The notes under the pieces are model-generated. The model did no database searches and was not told the DNA's origin. It saw nothing but the letters and a program-made list of their open reading frames with translations. From NCBI RefSeq assembly GCF_030815985.1, contig NZ_JAUSXM010000001.1, positions 6,014,001 through 6,078,000 on the forward strand: DNA of 64,000 nt. The letters are read 5' to 3'. Origin of the DNA: Paenibacillus sp. W2I17 (lineage in GTDB: Bacteria; Bacillota; Bacilli; Paenibacillales; Paenibacillaceae). This document shows positions 45,395-55,189 of this stretch, piece after piece. Positions within the stretch are counted from its first letter, which is position 1, and the number at the start of each line of letters is the position of its first letter. The translations under genes were made by a program, and so were the position numbers.

Positions 45395-46222
45395 TTGACC
45401 CTTGCTGAACAAGTTTATGAAGCTCTAATCTATATGTATGCCCTGAGCCTACTGTTCTATTTCTCGGACTGCATTCGACGCAATGCGGGGGCGAAGCGGA
45501 CAGGCACAGGGTTTCTTGTCGTTGTTTGGGGATTGCAGGTAACGCATGTCATATTGCGCATGTGGACTGAAGGCCATTTCCCCATCTATACCACCTTTGA
45601 TTTTTTGTTTATATTTTCATTCAGTATTGTGCTGATGTCTCTCGTTATGACTCGCATCCAGCGTTCCGAATTTGTGATTTTGTTGCTGAATGTTGTAGGT
45701 TTTTCCGTTACGGTATTAAATCGACTGTGGTTTACGGCCGGAGAGATATCACTGCATAACTGGCAAACGGTACATGGATTACTCATTATGCATATTACCT
45801 TGGCGAATCTTGGTTTTGCGGCGTTAACCGTTGCTACGGTATTTGCCTTGTTATATCTGTTCTTGCACCGTAAGTTGAAGAAAAAAAAGTGGAATGATAC
45901 GATGCGACGGCTGCCAAGCCTGGAAGTGATCGGTAAGTATATGGATGGTGCTACGTTGATAGGAACACCGCTCCTTGGTGTTTCTGTGATGCTTGCCGTA
46001 TTATCCATTGTGGCGGAAAGACGCTGGATTCTGCTCTTGGATCTCAAAGTTATTTCGACAGGTCTTGCTATAGCCATCTATGTGGGTTATTTCGTATCCA
46101 AGAGAAGGAAACAGTTCTCTACGATTATCATGGCAAGATGGACACTGATCGGGTACGGATTTGTCATTATAAGTTTTTTATCCAATGCGTATTCAGCGTT
46201 TCATCGTTGGACGGGAGAGTGA
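45395..46222 (+). CDS. hemX: HemX-like cytochrome c assembly (CcsA-type) membrane protein
   Basis: About 275 residues; I favour TTG 45395 (nine bases after AGGCGG) over GTG 45386, but cannot exclude the latter. Eight predicted membrane helices and the core 'NWQTVHGLLIMHITLANLGFA' resemble the CcsA/CcmF-type haem-handling domain. In B. subtilis HemX lowers HemA level and sits in the same operon slot. Tryptophan-rich WWD is not evident. Downstream gene starts six bases later. Confidence 0.88.
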   Translation: MTLAEQVYEALIYMYALSLLFYFSDCIRRNAGAKRTGTGFLVVVWGLQVTHVILRMWTEGHFPIYTTFDFLFIFSFSIVLMSLVMTRIQRSEFVILLLNVVGFSVTVLNRLWFTAGEISLHNWQTVHGLLIMHITLANLGFAALTVATVFALLYLFLHRKLKKKKWNDTMRRLPSLEVIGKYMDGATLIGTPLLGVSVMLAVLSIVAERRWILLLDLKVISTGLAIAIYVGYFVSKRRKQFSTIIMARWTLIGYGFVIISFLSNAYSAFHRWTGE

Positions 46223-46227
46223 AGGAG

Positions 46228-46878
46228 ATGGACCGTTACACACCGATATTTGTGAATACTTCAGGCAAGAAGTGCTGCGTGGTTGGTGGTGGACGTGTTG
46301 CCGAACGTAAAATTAAGGGATTGCTGCATGCCGAGGCACAGATTACGGTCATTAGTCCGGAGCTTACTCCCGTATTAAAACAACTGCATCATGAATCCCG
46401 AATTCAATGGATAGACCGGTCCTACCGCAATGGAGATTTGCGGGGGGCCTTTCTCGTATATGCAGCGACTGACCATTCAGAGGTCAATTCAACTGTGGTT
46501 CGGGATGCTGAGGCTGCGGGCATATTGGTGAATGACGCAATGTCTTCGGAGCACAGCAGCTTTATTACGCCAAGCGTGGTAAGGCGCGGGAGATTAAGTA
46601 TAGCGATATCCACAGCAGGAGCGGGACCGGCAGCAGCTGCTGAGATACGTGCCACACTCGAACGACAGTTCGGTGATGAGTATGAGACGTACCTTGAGTT
46701 TTTGCACCAGATGAGGACCGAGGTGAAGTCACGCGTATCTTCTTCAAGTCTCAGAAGTACGTTGCTTCGGCAATTAACTGAAATGCACATATTAGAAGAT
46801 ATTCGTACAGGCCATTTTCGGTGGTGGACCGAAGAAGAAATCGGGGACTGGATATCCCGCAATCAGGAGGAAGTGTAG
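46228..46878 (+). CDS. Precorrin-2 dehydrogenase (SirC/CysG-N type)
   Basis: 216 residues from ATG 46228, beside GGGAGAGTGAAGGAG; the frame opens earlier inside hemX. The NAD-binding loop is [18 protein letters not shown], then [11 protein letters not shown], and the sirohaem synthase middle domain shows [20 protein letters not shown] then [16 protein letters not shown]. It oxidises precorrin-2 to sirohydrochlorin. Short form without chelatase residues evident. Its place between hemX and hemC with the CobA/HemD fusion downstream gives the operon a sirohaem branch. Confidence 0.9.
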   Translation: MDRYTPIFVNTSGKKCCVVGGGRVAERKIKGLLHAEAQITVISPELTPVLKQLHHESRIQWIDRSYRNGDLRGAFLVYAATDHSEVNSTVVRDAEAAGILVNDAMSSEHSSFITPSVVRRGRLSIAISTAGAGPAAAAEIRATLERQFGDEYETYLEFLHQMRTEVKSRVSSSSLRSTLLRQLTEMHILEDIRTGHFRWWTEEEIGDWISRNQEEV

Positions 46879-46880
46879 AT

Positions 46881-47837
46881 ATGCGTACAATTAAAGTTGG
46901 AAGTAGACAGAGCGCGCTTGCGCTAACCCAGACAGGCCATGTCATTCAGGATTTACGCGATATTTGTGAGCGGGAAGGATTAGCTTTTGACTTTGAAGTA
47001 CATAAGATTGTTACCAAGGGAGATCTCATTCTGGATGTAACGTTGTCAAAAGTGGGAGGCAAAGGTTTGTTTGTGAAAGAGATTGAGCAAGCGATGCTTG
47101 ATCGTACCATTGATATGGCTGTGCATAGTATGAAGGATATGCCTTCCGAGTTACCCGAAGGATTAATCAATGGTGCTATTCCCCGTCGTGCAGATCCACG
47201 GGATGCGCTGATCTCCAACGGTGGACTTACTCTGGATCAACTGCCAGAAGGAGCTAGAGTTGGAACAAGCAGTCTGCGCCGGTCGAGTCAATTAAAGGCC
47301 TATCGTCCAGATTTGCAATTGGAATCGATTCGAGGCAATATTGATTCCCGTCTGCGGAAGCTGGAGACCGAAGGATTCGATGCGATTATTCTGGCAGCTG
47401 CCGGATTGTACCGTATGGGCTGGGAAGACCGGATCACAGAGTACTTGACGGAAACAGCTTGCCTTCCTGCTGTGGGCCAGGGTGCACTTGGGATCGAATG
47501 TCGTGAAGACGATGAGGAACTGTTGCACTTACTGCAGCTGTATAACGATCCCGAGACAGCATTTCCTGTACAGGCGGAACGTCGTTTTCTCAGTGTATTA
47601 AATGGGGGCTGTCAGGTTCCGATCGGTGCTCATGCGGTGTGGGTGCCTCAGCAAGATGCAGATTCCCTGAATGGTGAAAACACGTTACAATTAACAGGTA
47701 TGGTCGGCACGCCGGATGGTGGACTGATTCTTAAGGAAGCTATGATCGGCAAGGACCCGGTTCGTCTGGGTGAAGAAGTGGCGTGGAGATTGATCGAACG
47801 GGGAGCAGAGCAGATACTGGCAGAAGTTAGGGGATGA
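46881..47837 (+). CDS. hemC: Porphobilinogen deaminase (hydroxymethylbilane synthase)
   Basis: 318 residues from ATG 46881 (AGGAGG upstream), two bases after the previous stop. It joins four porphobilinogens into hydroxymethylbilane. Signatures: [62 protein letters not shown] and the cofactor-attachment Cys in [14 protein letters not shown] (~Cys243). Length typical. Fourth gene of the haem operon. Confidence 0.97.
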   Translation: MRTIKVGSRQSALALTQTGHVIQDLRDICEREGLAFDFEVHKIVTKGDLILDVTLSKVGGKGLFVKEIEQAMLDRTIDMAVHSMKDMPSELPEGLINGAIPRRADPRDALISNGGLTLDQLPEGARVGTSSLRRSSQLKAYRPDLQLESIRGNIDSRLRKLETEGFDAIILAAAGLYRMGWEDRITEYLTETACLPAVGQGALGIECREDDEELLHLLQLYNDPETAFPVQAERRFLSVLNGGCQVPIGAHAVWVPQQDADSLNGENTLQLTGMVGTPDGGLILKEAMIGKDPVRLGEEVAWRLIERGAEQILAEVRG

Positions 47838-47841
47838 AGAC

Positions 47842-49404
47842 ATGGTGGGAAAGGTCTTTTTGGTAGGGGCAGGTCCCGGGGATGCAAAGCTGATTACGGT
47901 AAAAGGGTGGGAATCCATCGGTAAAGCCGATGCTGTAGTCTATGATCGTTTGGCAAGTCCGAGATTGTTGAAACAAATGAAACCCGGCGCAGTCAAGATT
48001 TACGTGGGCAAGCGCCCGGATCGGCATACGATGAAACAGGAAGAGATCAATCAACTGTTGGTTGATCTGGCGCTTGAAGGCAAGGTTGTGGTTCGGCTTA
48101 AGGGCGGCGATCCAACTATCTTTGGACGCGTGGGCGAAGAGGCGGGTTTGCTGCATAAAAACGGAATTCCGTTTGAAATTGTACCTGGGGTTACCGCTGC
48201 AATAAGTGTACCTGCGTATGCCGGAATTCCCGTCACTCACCGTGACTATGCATCTTCCATCTCTATTATTACGGGGCATGAGAGTCCGGACAAGCTTGAT
48301 CGCAGTATCCATTGGGATAAAGTGACGAATGCAACGGGCACACTTGTATTTATGATGGGGGTTGCCAAAATTGGATATATCAGCGAACAATTGATTCGTC
48401 ATGGTCGTCCAGCGCAAACACCGGTAGCTCTGATTCGTTGGGGAACACGAGCGGAACAGGATACCCTTACAGGTACCCTTGAAGATATAGAAGCGAAAGT
48501 GATTGCAGCCAATTTCCAACCGCCAGCTGTTATTGTGGTGGGGGATGTCGTCAATCAAAGGGAACAATTGAAATGGGCAGAAGCGCTGCCGTTGTTTGGC
48601 AAACGAATTCTGGTAACCCGTGCTCGCAGTCAGGCGAGTGAACTGGTGAATCGCATTGAGGAACTCGGCGGCGAACCGTATGAGTTTCCGGTTATTGAGA
48701 CGGTCATGCCGTCCAGTGAATCTGCGCAGCAAAGTGTCAAAGACGCCTTCAGTGCTTTAAATACCTATGACTGGGTGTTTTTCACAAGTGTGAACGGCGT
48801 GGAGTTTTTCTTCCGCCATCTGGAACAGGAAGGCAAGGACATTCGCTCGATTCATCAAGCGAGAATTGCTGCCGTAGGACCTTCTACAGCAGACGCTTTA
48901 CGCAAACATGGCATCGTTGCAGAGGTTGTCAAAGGTCCTTTCCAGGCCGAAGGCATGCTTGAGGCTTTTGAAAGTGAACTGAAGGAAGGTCAGAGAGTAC
49001 TGCTTCCGCACGGTGATCTTGCACGTACGTGGTTGCGCGACCAGTTGAGAGAACGAGGACTTCATGTCACCGAAGCCATCACCTACGATACGATCCTCGC
49101 TGGTGAGGATGATGATGAACTGCTTAAGTTGCTTGAAGAAGGTGGCATTCATGCGGTGACCTTTACAAGTTCATCGACGGTTACCAACTTCATGAGTATG
49201 TTGAAACGTATGGGGTTGCAAGATCCGCTGCCTTTATTGAAAGATGTGGAGGTTGCGTGTATCGGACCTGTTACAGCGAGGACGGCAGAAGCCGCTGGAC
49301 TTAAGGTTACACTGATGGCAGAGGAAGCAACGATGGATAGCTTGATCACAGTGCTATGCGACTGGAAACGGACAGGCACCAAAGAAGGCGCTCTTCGAAA
49401 TTAA
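47842..49404 (+). CDS. Fused uroporphyrinogen-III C-methyltransferase / uroporphyrinogen-III synthase
   Basis: 520 residues; start four bases after hemC. Residues 1-~245 are the CobA/SirA methyltransferase: VFLVGAGPGDAKLITVKG, VVVRLKGGDPTIFGR, VPGVTAAISVPAYAGIPVTH. Residues ~255-515 are HemD: GKRILVTRARSQASELVNRI, DWVFFTSVNGVEFFF, AVGPSTADALR and TFTSSSTVTNF. HemD cyclises hydroxymethylbilane, and CobA methylates the product to precorrin-2. The fusion puts the branch-point enzymes for haem and sirohaem in one chain. A possible terminator separates it from hemB. Confidence 0.95.
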   Translation: MVGKVFLVGAGPGDAKLITVKGWESIGKADAVVYDRLASPRLLKQMKPGAVKIYVGKRPDRHTMKQEEINQLLVDLALEGKVVVRLKGGDPTIFGRVGEEAGLLHKNGIPFEIVPGVTAAISVPAYAGIPVTHRDYASSISIITGHESPDKLDRSIHWDKVTNATGTLVFMMGVAKIGYISEQLIRHGRPAQTPVALIRWGTRAEQDTLTGTLEDIEAKVIAANFQPPAVIVVGDVVNQREQLKWAEALPLFGKRILVTRARSQASELVNRIEELGGEPYEFPVIETVMPSSESAQQSVKDAFSALNTYDWVFFTSVNGVEFFFRHLEQEGKDIRSIHQARIAAVGPSTADALRKHGIVAEVVKGPFQAEGMLEAFESELKEGQRVLLPHGDLARTWLRDQLRERGLHVTEAITYDTILAGEDDDELLKLLEEGGIHAVTFTSSSTVTNFMSMLKRMGLQDPLPLLKDVEVACIGPVTARTAEAAGLKVTLMAEEATMDSLITVLCDWKRTGTKEGALRN

Positions 49405-49429
49405 TACACATGTAATCATGTCAACATAT

Positions 49430-49473
49430 GAAGCGTGCTGAATTCGATAGGATACCAGCGCGCTTCCCTTTTT
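49430..49473 (+). terminator. Hairpin between cobA/hemD and hemB, possible internal terminator
   Basis: GAAGCGTGCTG pairs with CAGCGCGCTTC (one wobble) around a 15-base loop, then CCCTTTTT. Inside the haem operon it may reduce transcription of hemB and hemL. Confidence 0.6.
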
Positions 49474-49506
49474 GCTCTATTTAACTTTCAGGGAGGTTTT
49501 ACTCGT

Positions 49507-50508
49507 ATGAGTTTTCCAATTGTACGGCATCGCCGTTTACGTCAATCCACAGGTATTCGTAATATGGTCAGAGAGACCCATCTAACCGTGGACGACTTTA
49601 TTCAACCGATCTATGTGACGTATGGAGAAAATGTAAAGTCTGAAATTAAATCCATGCCTGGCGTATTCCGCTTCTCGCTGGATCGTCTTCAGGAGGAAGT
49701 AACGGAAATTGCCGAGCTGGGAATTCCAGCCGTGTTATTGTTTGGTATTCCCGAGACTAAGGACAGTGTGGGTTCATCTGGCTTCGCTGAAGATGGCATT
49801 GTGCAAGAAGCAACGAGATTGATCAAATCCTGGTATCCAGAACTGCTGGTTGTTGCTGACACTTGTCTGTGTGAATTCACGGATCACGGTCACTGCGGTA
49901 TGGTACACACCGTGGAGATTGACGGTCACATCTGCGGAGATGTGTTAAATGACGAATCACTTGATCTGCTCGTGCAAACGGCAGTGTCTCAAGCCAAAGC
50001 AGGAGCGGACATTATTGCACCATCCAACATGATGGATGGATTTGTACAAGCGATCCGTGCCGGGCTGGATGAGAATGGATTCAGTCATATTCCGATTATG
50101 TCTTACTCTGTTAAATATGCATCCGCATTTTATGGTCCATTCCGTGAAGCCGCGGATTCCACACCACAATTCGGAGACCGCAAGTCGTATCAGATGGACC
50201 CGGCGAACGCGCGTGAAGCCTTGCGTGAAGCAGAGACGGATGTGCTCGAAGGAGCGGACATGTTGATGGTAAAACCATCCCTTTCCTATCTTGATGTCAT
50301 GCGTACGATTAAGGATCAATTTGATCTTCCGCTTGTTGCCTATAATGTAAGTGGCGAGTATGCCATGGTGAAGGCGGCGGCGATTCAAGGCTGGATCGAT
50401 GAGAAAAAAGTTGCTATGGAAATCCTGCTCAGCATGAAACGCGCAGGTGCAGATATGATCATTACCTACTACGGAAAAGACGCTTCACGCTGGCTGGCTG
50501 AGAAATAA
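49507..50508 (+). CDS. hemB: Delta-aminolevulinic acid dehydratase (porphobilinogen synthase)
   Basis: 333 residues from ATG 49507 (AGGGAGG upstream). It condenses two aminolevulinates to porphobilinogen. The zinc site is in [17 protein letters not shown], with three cysteines, so this is the Zn-dependent class. The active lysines are in [20 protein letters not shown] and [29 protein letters not shown] is also typical. Sixth gene of the haem operon; hemL follows 26 bases later. Confidence 0.97.
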   Translation: MSFPIVRHRRLRQSTGIRNMVRETHLTVDDFIQPIYVTYGENVKSEIKSMPGVFRFSLDRLQEEVTEIAELGIPAVLLFGIPETKDSVGSSGFAEDGIVQEATRLIKSWYPELLVVADTCLCEFTDHGHCGMVHTVEIDGHICGDVLNDESLDLLVQTAVSQAKAGADIIAPSNMMDGFVQAIRAGLDENGFSHIPIMSYSVKYASAFYGPFREAADSTPQFGDRKSYQMDPANAREALREAETDVLEGADMLMVKPSLSYLDVMRTIKDQFDLPLVAYNVSGEYAMVKAAAIQGWIDEKKVAMEILLSMKRAGADMIITYYGKDASRWLAEK

Positions 50509-50534
50509 AATAAATTACATTAAGGAGGATATTC

Positions 50535-51839
50535 ATGACTGCACAACAAGGTAATCATCGCAAAGATGAGCGCTCACGCAGCGCGTTTGAGGAAGCGAAG
50601 CAGTACATACCCGGGGGTGTGAACAGCCCTGTACGCGCATTCAAATCGGTGGGACTTACTCCGATCTATGCAGAACGCGGCGAAGGGTCCAAAATCTACG
50701 ATATTGATGGCAATGTTTTTATTGACTATGTAGGATCGTGGGGCCCACTCATTATGGGGCATGCACACCCTGACGTTGTAGAAGCTTTGCGTGAGACAGC
50801 TTTGAAAGGAACAAGCTTTGGTGCACCGACTTTGCTGGAGACCGAGATGGCAAAACTGGTCTGTGAGCGTGTACCTTCTATCGATATCGTGCGGATGGTT
50901 AATTCCGGTACGGAAGCAACGATGAGTGCCATTCGACTGGCACGCGGGGTAACCGGACGCAGTAAAATTCTGAAGTTTGAAGGATCATATCATGGACATG
51001 CCGACAGCTTGCTGATCAAGGCGGGTTCAGGTGTTGCAACACTGGGTCTACCGGATAGTCCAGGTGTACCTGAAGGTGTAGCTGTGAATACAATTACGGT
51101 ACCTTACAACGATCTGGAGTCCGTTAAGCTTGCTTTTGAACGTTATGGTGAAGAACTGGCCGCTGTTATTGTGGAACCTGTGGCAGGTAACATGGGGGTT
51201 GTACCTCCGGCTTCCGGTTTCCTTGAAGGCCTGCGCAGTTTGACGACCCAATATGGCAGCCTGCTTATTTTTGATGAAGTCATGACTGGTTTCCGCGTAG
51301 GGTTGAACTGTGCTCAGGGACGGTATGGGGTTACACCTGACCTGACTTGTCTTGGTAAAGTTATCGGTGGCGGACTCCCGGTTGGTGCTTATGGTGGTCG
51401 TCGGGATCTGATGGAACAGATTGCTCCAACAGGACCGATCTATCAGGCGGGTACACTTAGTGGGAACCCGCTGGCTATGGCAGCAGGATATACCACGCTC
51501 AAATTGTTAACACCAGAGGTCTATGACCGTCTGGAGACATTGTCTGCACGTCTGCAAGCCGGATTCGAGAAAAATGCAGCTGAGACGGGTGTTGCCATAA
51601 CTATTAACCGTGTGGGTTCCATGGTTTGTCCATTCTTCAGTGCTGTTCCAGTAACCAATTATGATATTGCCAAAGAAAGCAATCTGGATCAATTCCGTCG
51701 TTATTTTGCGGCCATGATTGATCAAGGTGTGAGTGTTGCGCCTTCGCAATACGAAGGCATGTTTGTCTCTGGTGTGCACACAGAGCAGGATATTGACGAT
51801 ACGATTGAGGCGAATCGTAAAGCTCTTCAATCGCTATGA
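50535..51839 (+). CDS. hemL: Glutamate-1-semialdehyde 2,1-aminomutase
   Basis: 434 residues; ATG after AAGGAGGAT. It converts glutamate-1-semialdehyde to aminolevulinate using pyridoxal phosphate. Signatures: [62 protein letters not shown] and the PLP lysine in [16 protein letters not shown]. Length typical. Overlaps the next start codon by four bases, making that gene part of the transcript. Confidence 0.97.
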   Translation: MTAQQGNHRKDERSRSAFEEAKQYIPGGVNSPVRAFKSVGLTPIYAERGEGSKIYDIDGNVFIDYVGSWGPLIMGHAHPDVVEALRETALKGTSFGAPTLLETEMAKLVCERVPSIDIVRMVNSGTEATMSAIRLARGVTGRSKILKFEGSYHGHADSLLIKAGSGVATLGLPDSPGVPEGVAVNTITVPYNDLESVKLAFERYGEELAAVIVEPVAGNMGVVPPASGFLEGLRSLTTQYGSLLIFDEVMTGFRVGLNCAQGRYGVTPDLTCLGKVIGGGLPVGAYGGRRDLMEQIAPTGPIYQAGTLSGNPLAMAAGYTTLKLLTPEVYDRLETLSARLQAGFEKNAAETGVAITINRVGSMVCPFFSAVPVTNYDIAKESNLDQFRRYFAAMIDQGVSVAPSQYEGMFVSGVHTEQDIDDTIEANRKALQSL

Positions 51840-52744
51840 CCATCAAAAGTTGGAAACGCCGCGGGGAATGGCTTGAGCTGATGCCAGGGAAAGCCGTAAC
51901 AAGCAGTTCGGACAAACCGATGGCTGCAGAGCAGTGGCTATTGTCTGAGCTGCAGTTTCCAGTGAAACTGCTCCGTCAGCTGAAAGAAAACCAAGGAATA
52001 CAACTTGCAGGGGACCGGCTTCGGCTGGCCCTTTTTGCGTCCCAGCCAATCGATGTTGAGCCACGCTGGGCTGATGTGGATGTATTGTATGAGGATGATT
52101 TCTGTCTGGTTATGCACAAACCGGCAGGCATGAAACTGCATCCAGATGGAAGCCGTGCTGATCAGGCCATCACGCTGGATCATGTGGTTGCCTCTTATTA
52201 TGAAATGAACGGAATACAGGCGAGCGTACGCCATGTTCATCGACTGGATGAGGATACAACCGGACCTGTCCTGTATGCCAAAAATGCTTTTGCCCTCGCC
52301 AAACTGGATGAAGCGATGCGTCGCAAAGAGATTGGCCGCCATTATGTAGCCATTGCAGGTGGACAAATCCCCCTTGAACTCCACAAAATTGATGCTCCGA
52401 TTGGCAAGGACAGACATCACAAACAGCGCAGACGTGTCTCCGAAGGTGGACAGGAAGCTGTTACTCATGTGGAGATCGTCGAAGTATGGGAACGAGCAAG
52501 CCTTGTACGATTAAAGCTGGATACAGGACGAACACACCAAATTCGTGTACACCTGAGTTATGCTGGACACCCGCTTATTGGTGATGCGTTGTATGGAGGT
52601 AGAGCGGATGCCATTGGGCGACAAGCACTTCACGGAGAGGTGCTTAAGTTTAGTCATCCTTTAACCGGAGCGATGATTGAAGTGAACGACCCGTGGCCGT
52701 CCGATTTCACACAATTGGCAGAGCGTGAAAAGATGTATTCATAA
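51836..52744 (+). CDS. RluA-family RNA pseudouridine synthase
   Basis: 302 residues; ATGA overlap with hemL. The catalytic Asp is in [19 protein letters not shown] (HRLDxxTxG, ~residue 139). [12 protein letters not shown] and [20 protein letters not shown] then [11 protein letters not shown] are the other RluA motifs. The N-terminal ~85 residues resemble an S4-like region without clear signature. Targets in this subfamily (YjbO/YlyB-like) are rRNA or tRNA; which is unknown. Operon with hemL. Confidence 0.92.
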   Translation: MTIKSWKRRGEWLELMPGKAVTSSSDKPMAAEQWLLSELQFPVKLLRQLKENQGIQLAGDRLRLALFASQPIDVEPRWADVDVLYEDDFCLVMHKPAGMKLHPDGSRADQAITLDHVVASYYEMNGIQASVRHVHRLDEDTTGPVLYAKNAFALAKLDEAMRRKEIGRHYVAIAGGQIPLELHKIDAPIGKDRHHKQRRRVSEGGQEAVTHVEIVEVWERASLVRLKLDTGRTHQIRVHLSYAGHPLIGDALYGGRADAIGRQALHGEVLKFSHPLTGAMIEVNDPWPSDFTQLAEREKMYS

Positions 52745-52789
52745 ATGATATAAAGCGAACTTTAACAGTTACACGAGAATGGAGAGGAC

Positions 52790-52985
52790 AGAAATAACGT
52801 GAAGAAGCGGAGCGTTCGCCTAAAAGCTTTCTGAAAGAAAGCTGCTTCGGAAGCATAAGCTATCCCGGGATTTTCCCTTTGAAGGAGGGAATCAAAAAAA
52901 TCTGGATAACAGTGATCGGAAGGTTATCCTGTCATCGAAGTGGCTAGGTGCAACATTCTCTATTTCGCTTTATATAACAAGGTTT
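52790..52985. repeat. Hairpin-rich intergenic element related to the one at 10326
   Basis: It contains GCGGAGCGT, then the hairpin AGCTTTCT-GAA-AGAAAGCT, CTTCGGAAGCATAAGCT, GATTTTCCC...GGGAATC and GGATAAC...GTTATCC. The first half has the same order of parts as 10388-10453, but the main stem has a different sequence around the same GAA loop. There is no gene between 52745 and 53107. Confidence 0.55.
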
Positions 52986-53107
52986 TTCAAAAGGTGGCAT
53001 GCTCCTCTCATTCAAGGCATATAGATGGGGTAACGAAGGATTTGGACCATGGATCAGTCCCATGAGAAGGATCATGGTGAACATATGCCGAAAGGAGGAC
53101 GCCACCT

Positions 53108-54692
53108 TTGTTGAATCAACCTTATGGTTTGCGGTTCGATATTTATGAGCGCGTTCATTTGTCTGAGGGAGTCCCTGCGATTGAGGAATTGGAGGAGATT
53201 GAACTATACCCGCGTATTCAAGTCATAGGACAGGATGATCATGCCACGTTAAGAGGGCATCTTTTACTTACAGGTGCGTACAGAGGAGAAAATGAGGCTT
53301 CAGAGGAACTCAAACATTTCATTCCCGTGGAGATCACAGTGCCGCTGAACCGGGTCAGATCGATTGAGGATATTTCCATCGAGATCGAAAATTTTGACGT
53401 GGATCTGTTATCCAATCGCAGTCTGAACATTACAGGCGTGTTGTCGCTACGAGGCATCGAAGGTTTTCCTGTTGAAGAGCCACAAGTGTGGTCAGCAGAT
53501 GAGTTTACAGTTGTCCACTCACCTGATGCTCAGCAATCCAACCGTTCCGATGAAGCAGCACAGACAGGCAGCGACCCCAACACATTTGCACAGGAGTACC
53601 TGCTCCAGCGGAGTGAGGAAGAGAGACTTGCGAATGCAGCAGAACTTGCCTATGGTGCTCCTGAATTCGCTGACCTGTCCACAAGGGAAGAGACATTAGG
53701 GAATAGCGAAGAATGGCAGCAGGAATATGCGAATTCGTCATTGGCCGAGCCACTTCAATCTGAGGAGCAAAGTGCGGAGTACGCTAACGAAAACAGACAA
53801 CCTGATGCAAACGAAGATCCCGCATCTCTGACAGCGAATGCAGATGAATTGGCATCTCATGAGCAATACAGCGAACCTTCTCCGATCTCATCATTTATGG
53901 CTGAGACCGCTGATCGGTTAGCTTCTTACCCTGAGTCGGAACCATTGCTGCCTCTGGAAGACGAGTCTTCGGGTTGGTCCGAGCCTTCCGTGGATGTATT
54001 GCCTGCGAACTCGAGAAGTGCAGATCAAGAAGTCTCAGAGCCTATTGCTCAATCATCTAATGAGTTGGCAGCACCGGATGTACCGGACACACCAGAGGTA
54101 TGGCACTTCGAATCAGCGAGATCTGTACCTCAGCAGGAGAATCAGGCAGTTGCCGATGTCCCGGGCGAATCACAGGCGGAGAACTGGCAAGGTGTATTTG
54201 CTTCGTCCGAATCAGGCAACGCTGAGGAAGACCGGCCGCCTTTTGAAGCGACTGGGGTAGACGAGTTCGTACAGAACGAAGCATTTGTTCCTGAACCTGT
54301 GGCTGAGACGGAAGACAAGCCGGAGCTGAAGGTTGCTTTTGGCAGCAAAAAAGAATCCGCACCACGGCAAGAAGAGGGCGTAGGTATCTCTTCCTTGTTA
54401 TCCTCGGGCAGAGCCGGCACGCGATGCTGAAGTGGAGAGAGGCGATGAGGTTCCTGCGGGTGTGGTACAGGAAGAAACGTATCCAGCTGATGATGTGGAA
54501 TGGAAGAACCTGTTCCTGGGAACGATCGTGGACCAGACCCCATTCCGCAAGGTGAAACTGTGCATCGTTCAGCGAGAAGATACACTGGATGCCATTGCAG
54601 ATCGATATCAATTGAGCACGAGGGAACTTCAGTTGTATAACCGATTATCTGAGCAGGTTGTGGAAGAAGGTCAGATATTGTACATCCCTTAA
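53108..54692 (+). pseudogene. spoVID: Spore coat assembly protein SpoVID-like, split by a frameshift
   Basis: TTG start 53108 lies eight bases after AAAGGAGG. The N-terminal ~125 residues (YGLRFDIYERVHLSEGVPAI) form the SpoVID coat-binding region. Then comes a long Glu/Ser/Pro-rich low-complexity middle. The first frame stops at 54430. The other frame carries AEPARDAEVERGDEVPAG and a C-terminal LysM domain (IVQREDTLDAIADRYQLSTR, ending ILYIP). Removing one G near TCCTCGGGCAG (54401-54410) joins them into ~527 residues. SpoVID with SafA encases the spore in coat. Position before valS agrees with B. subtilis. A base-call error is the simplest explanation. Confidence 0.82.
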
Positions 54693-54716
54693 TCCGTAGT
54701 TAAAGCCTTCGTTACG

Positions 54717-54748
54717 ACCCGTGATCCCCTTGAGGATTGCGGGTTTTT
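54717..54748 (+). terminator. Terminator after spoVID
   Basis: ACCCGTGATCC and GGATTGCGGGT pair with a TG/TG internal mismatch around CCTTGA; TTTTT follows. Confidence 0.7.
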
Positions 54749-54867
54749 GCATGATTCGTCCTAAACCTGCATTCCAGCGCTCTTTATCCGCTGTTGTCAG
54801 GTTGACTATCGCGCACGAGCAAGGTATGATGTGTGTAGGTTTTTTGAAGAACAACGTGGAACGGGAG

Positions 54868-55150
54868 TAGTAGACAGTATGACCTTTCAGAGAGTGGAAT
54901 TGCAGCGCTGTGAGATTCCGCAGGAACCAACTGATCGAAGTCGCCCGGGAGTTGCCTGTTTGAATACAAGGGATGAATGAGATTTATCGTCATTTATTTC
55001 TGAGGTAGGATGGGCCGGTAGCAGCCGTTATCTGCTTGAAGTGTCACGTCATGTACAGAGGGTGAAGTCTATCTTGCTGTAGGCGTGAAACAAAGGTGGT
55101 ACCGCGAAAGCTAACCTTTCGTCCTTTGATGGATGAAAGGTTTTTTTGTT
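54868..55150 (+). promoter_or_regulatory. T-box riboswitch leader of valS
   Basis: The T-box bulge sequence AAAGGTGGTACCGCG is at 55092-55106. Upstream, AGAGAGTGGAATTG (54889 onwards) is the stem I AG-bulge region. The terminator AACCTTTCGTCC/GGATGAAAGGTT with T run is at 55113-55148. Uncharged tRNA-Val is expected to pair and favour read-through into valS. A GTC in GAAGTCGCC (~54938) is a candidate specifier codon; I could not fold the leader to confirm it. Confidence 0.9.
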
Positions 55151-55189
55151 TTTTTTGGCGAAGATGATGAAGTAACGGAGGAATGACAC

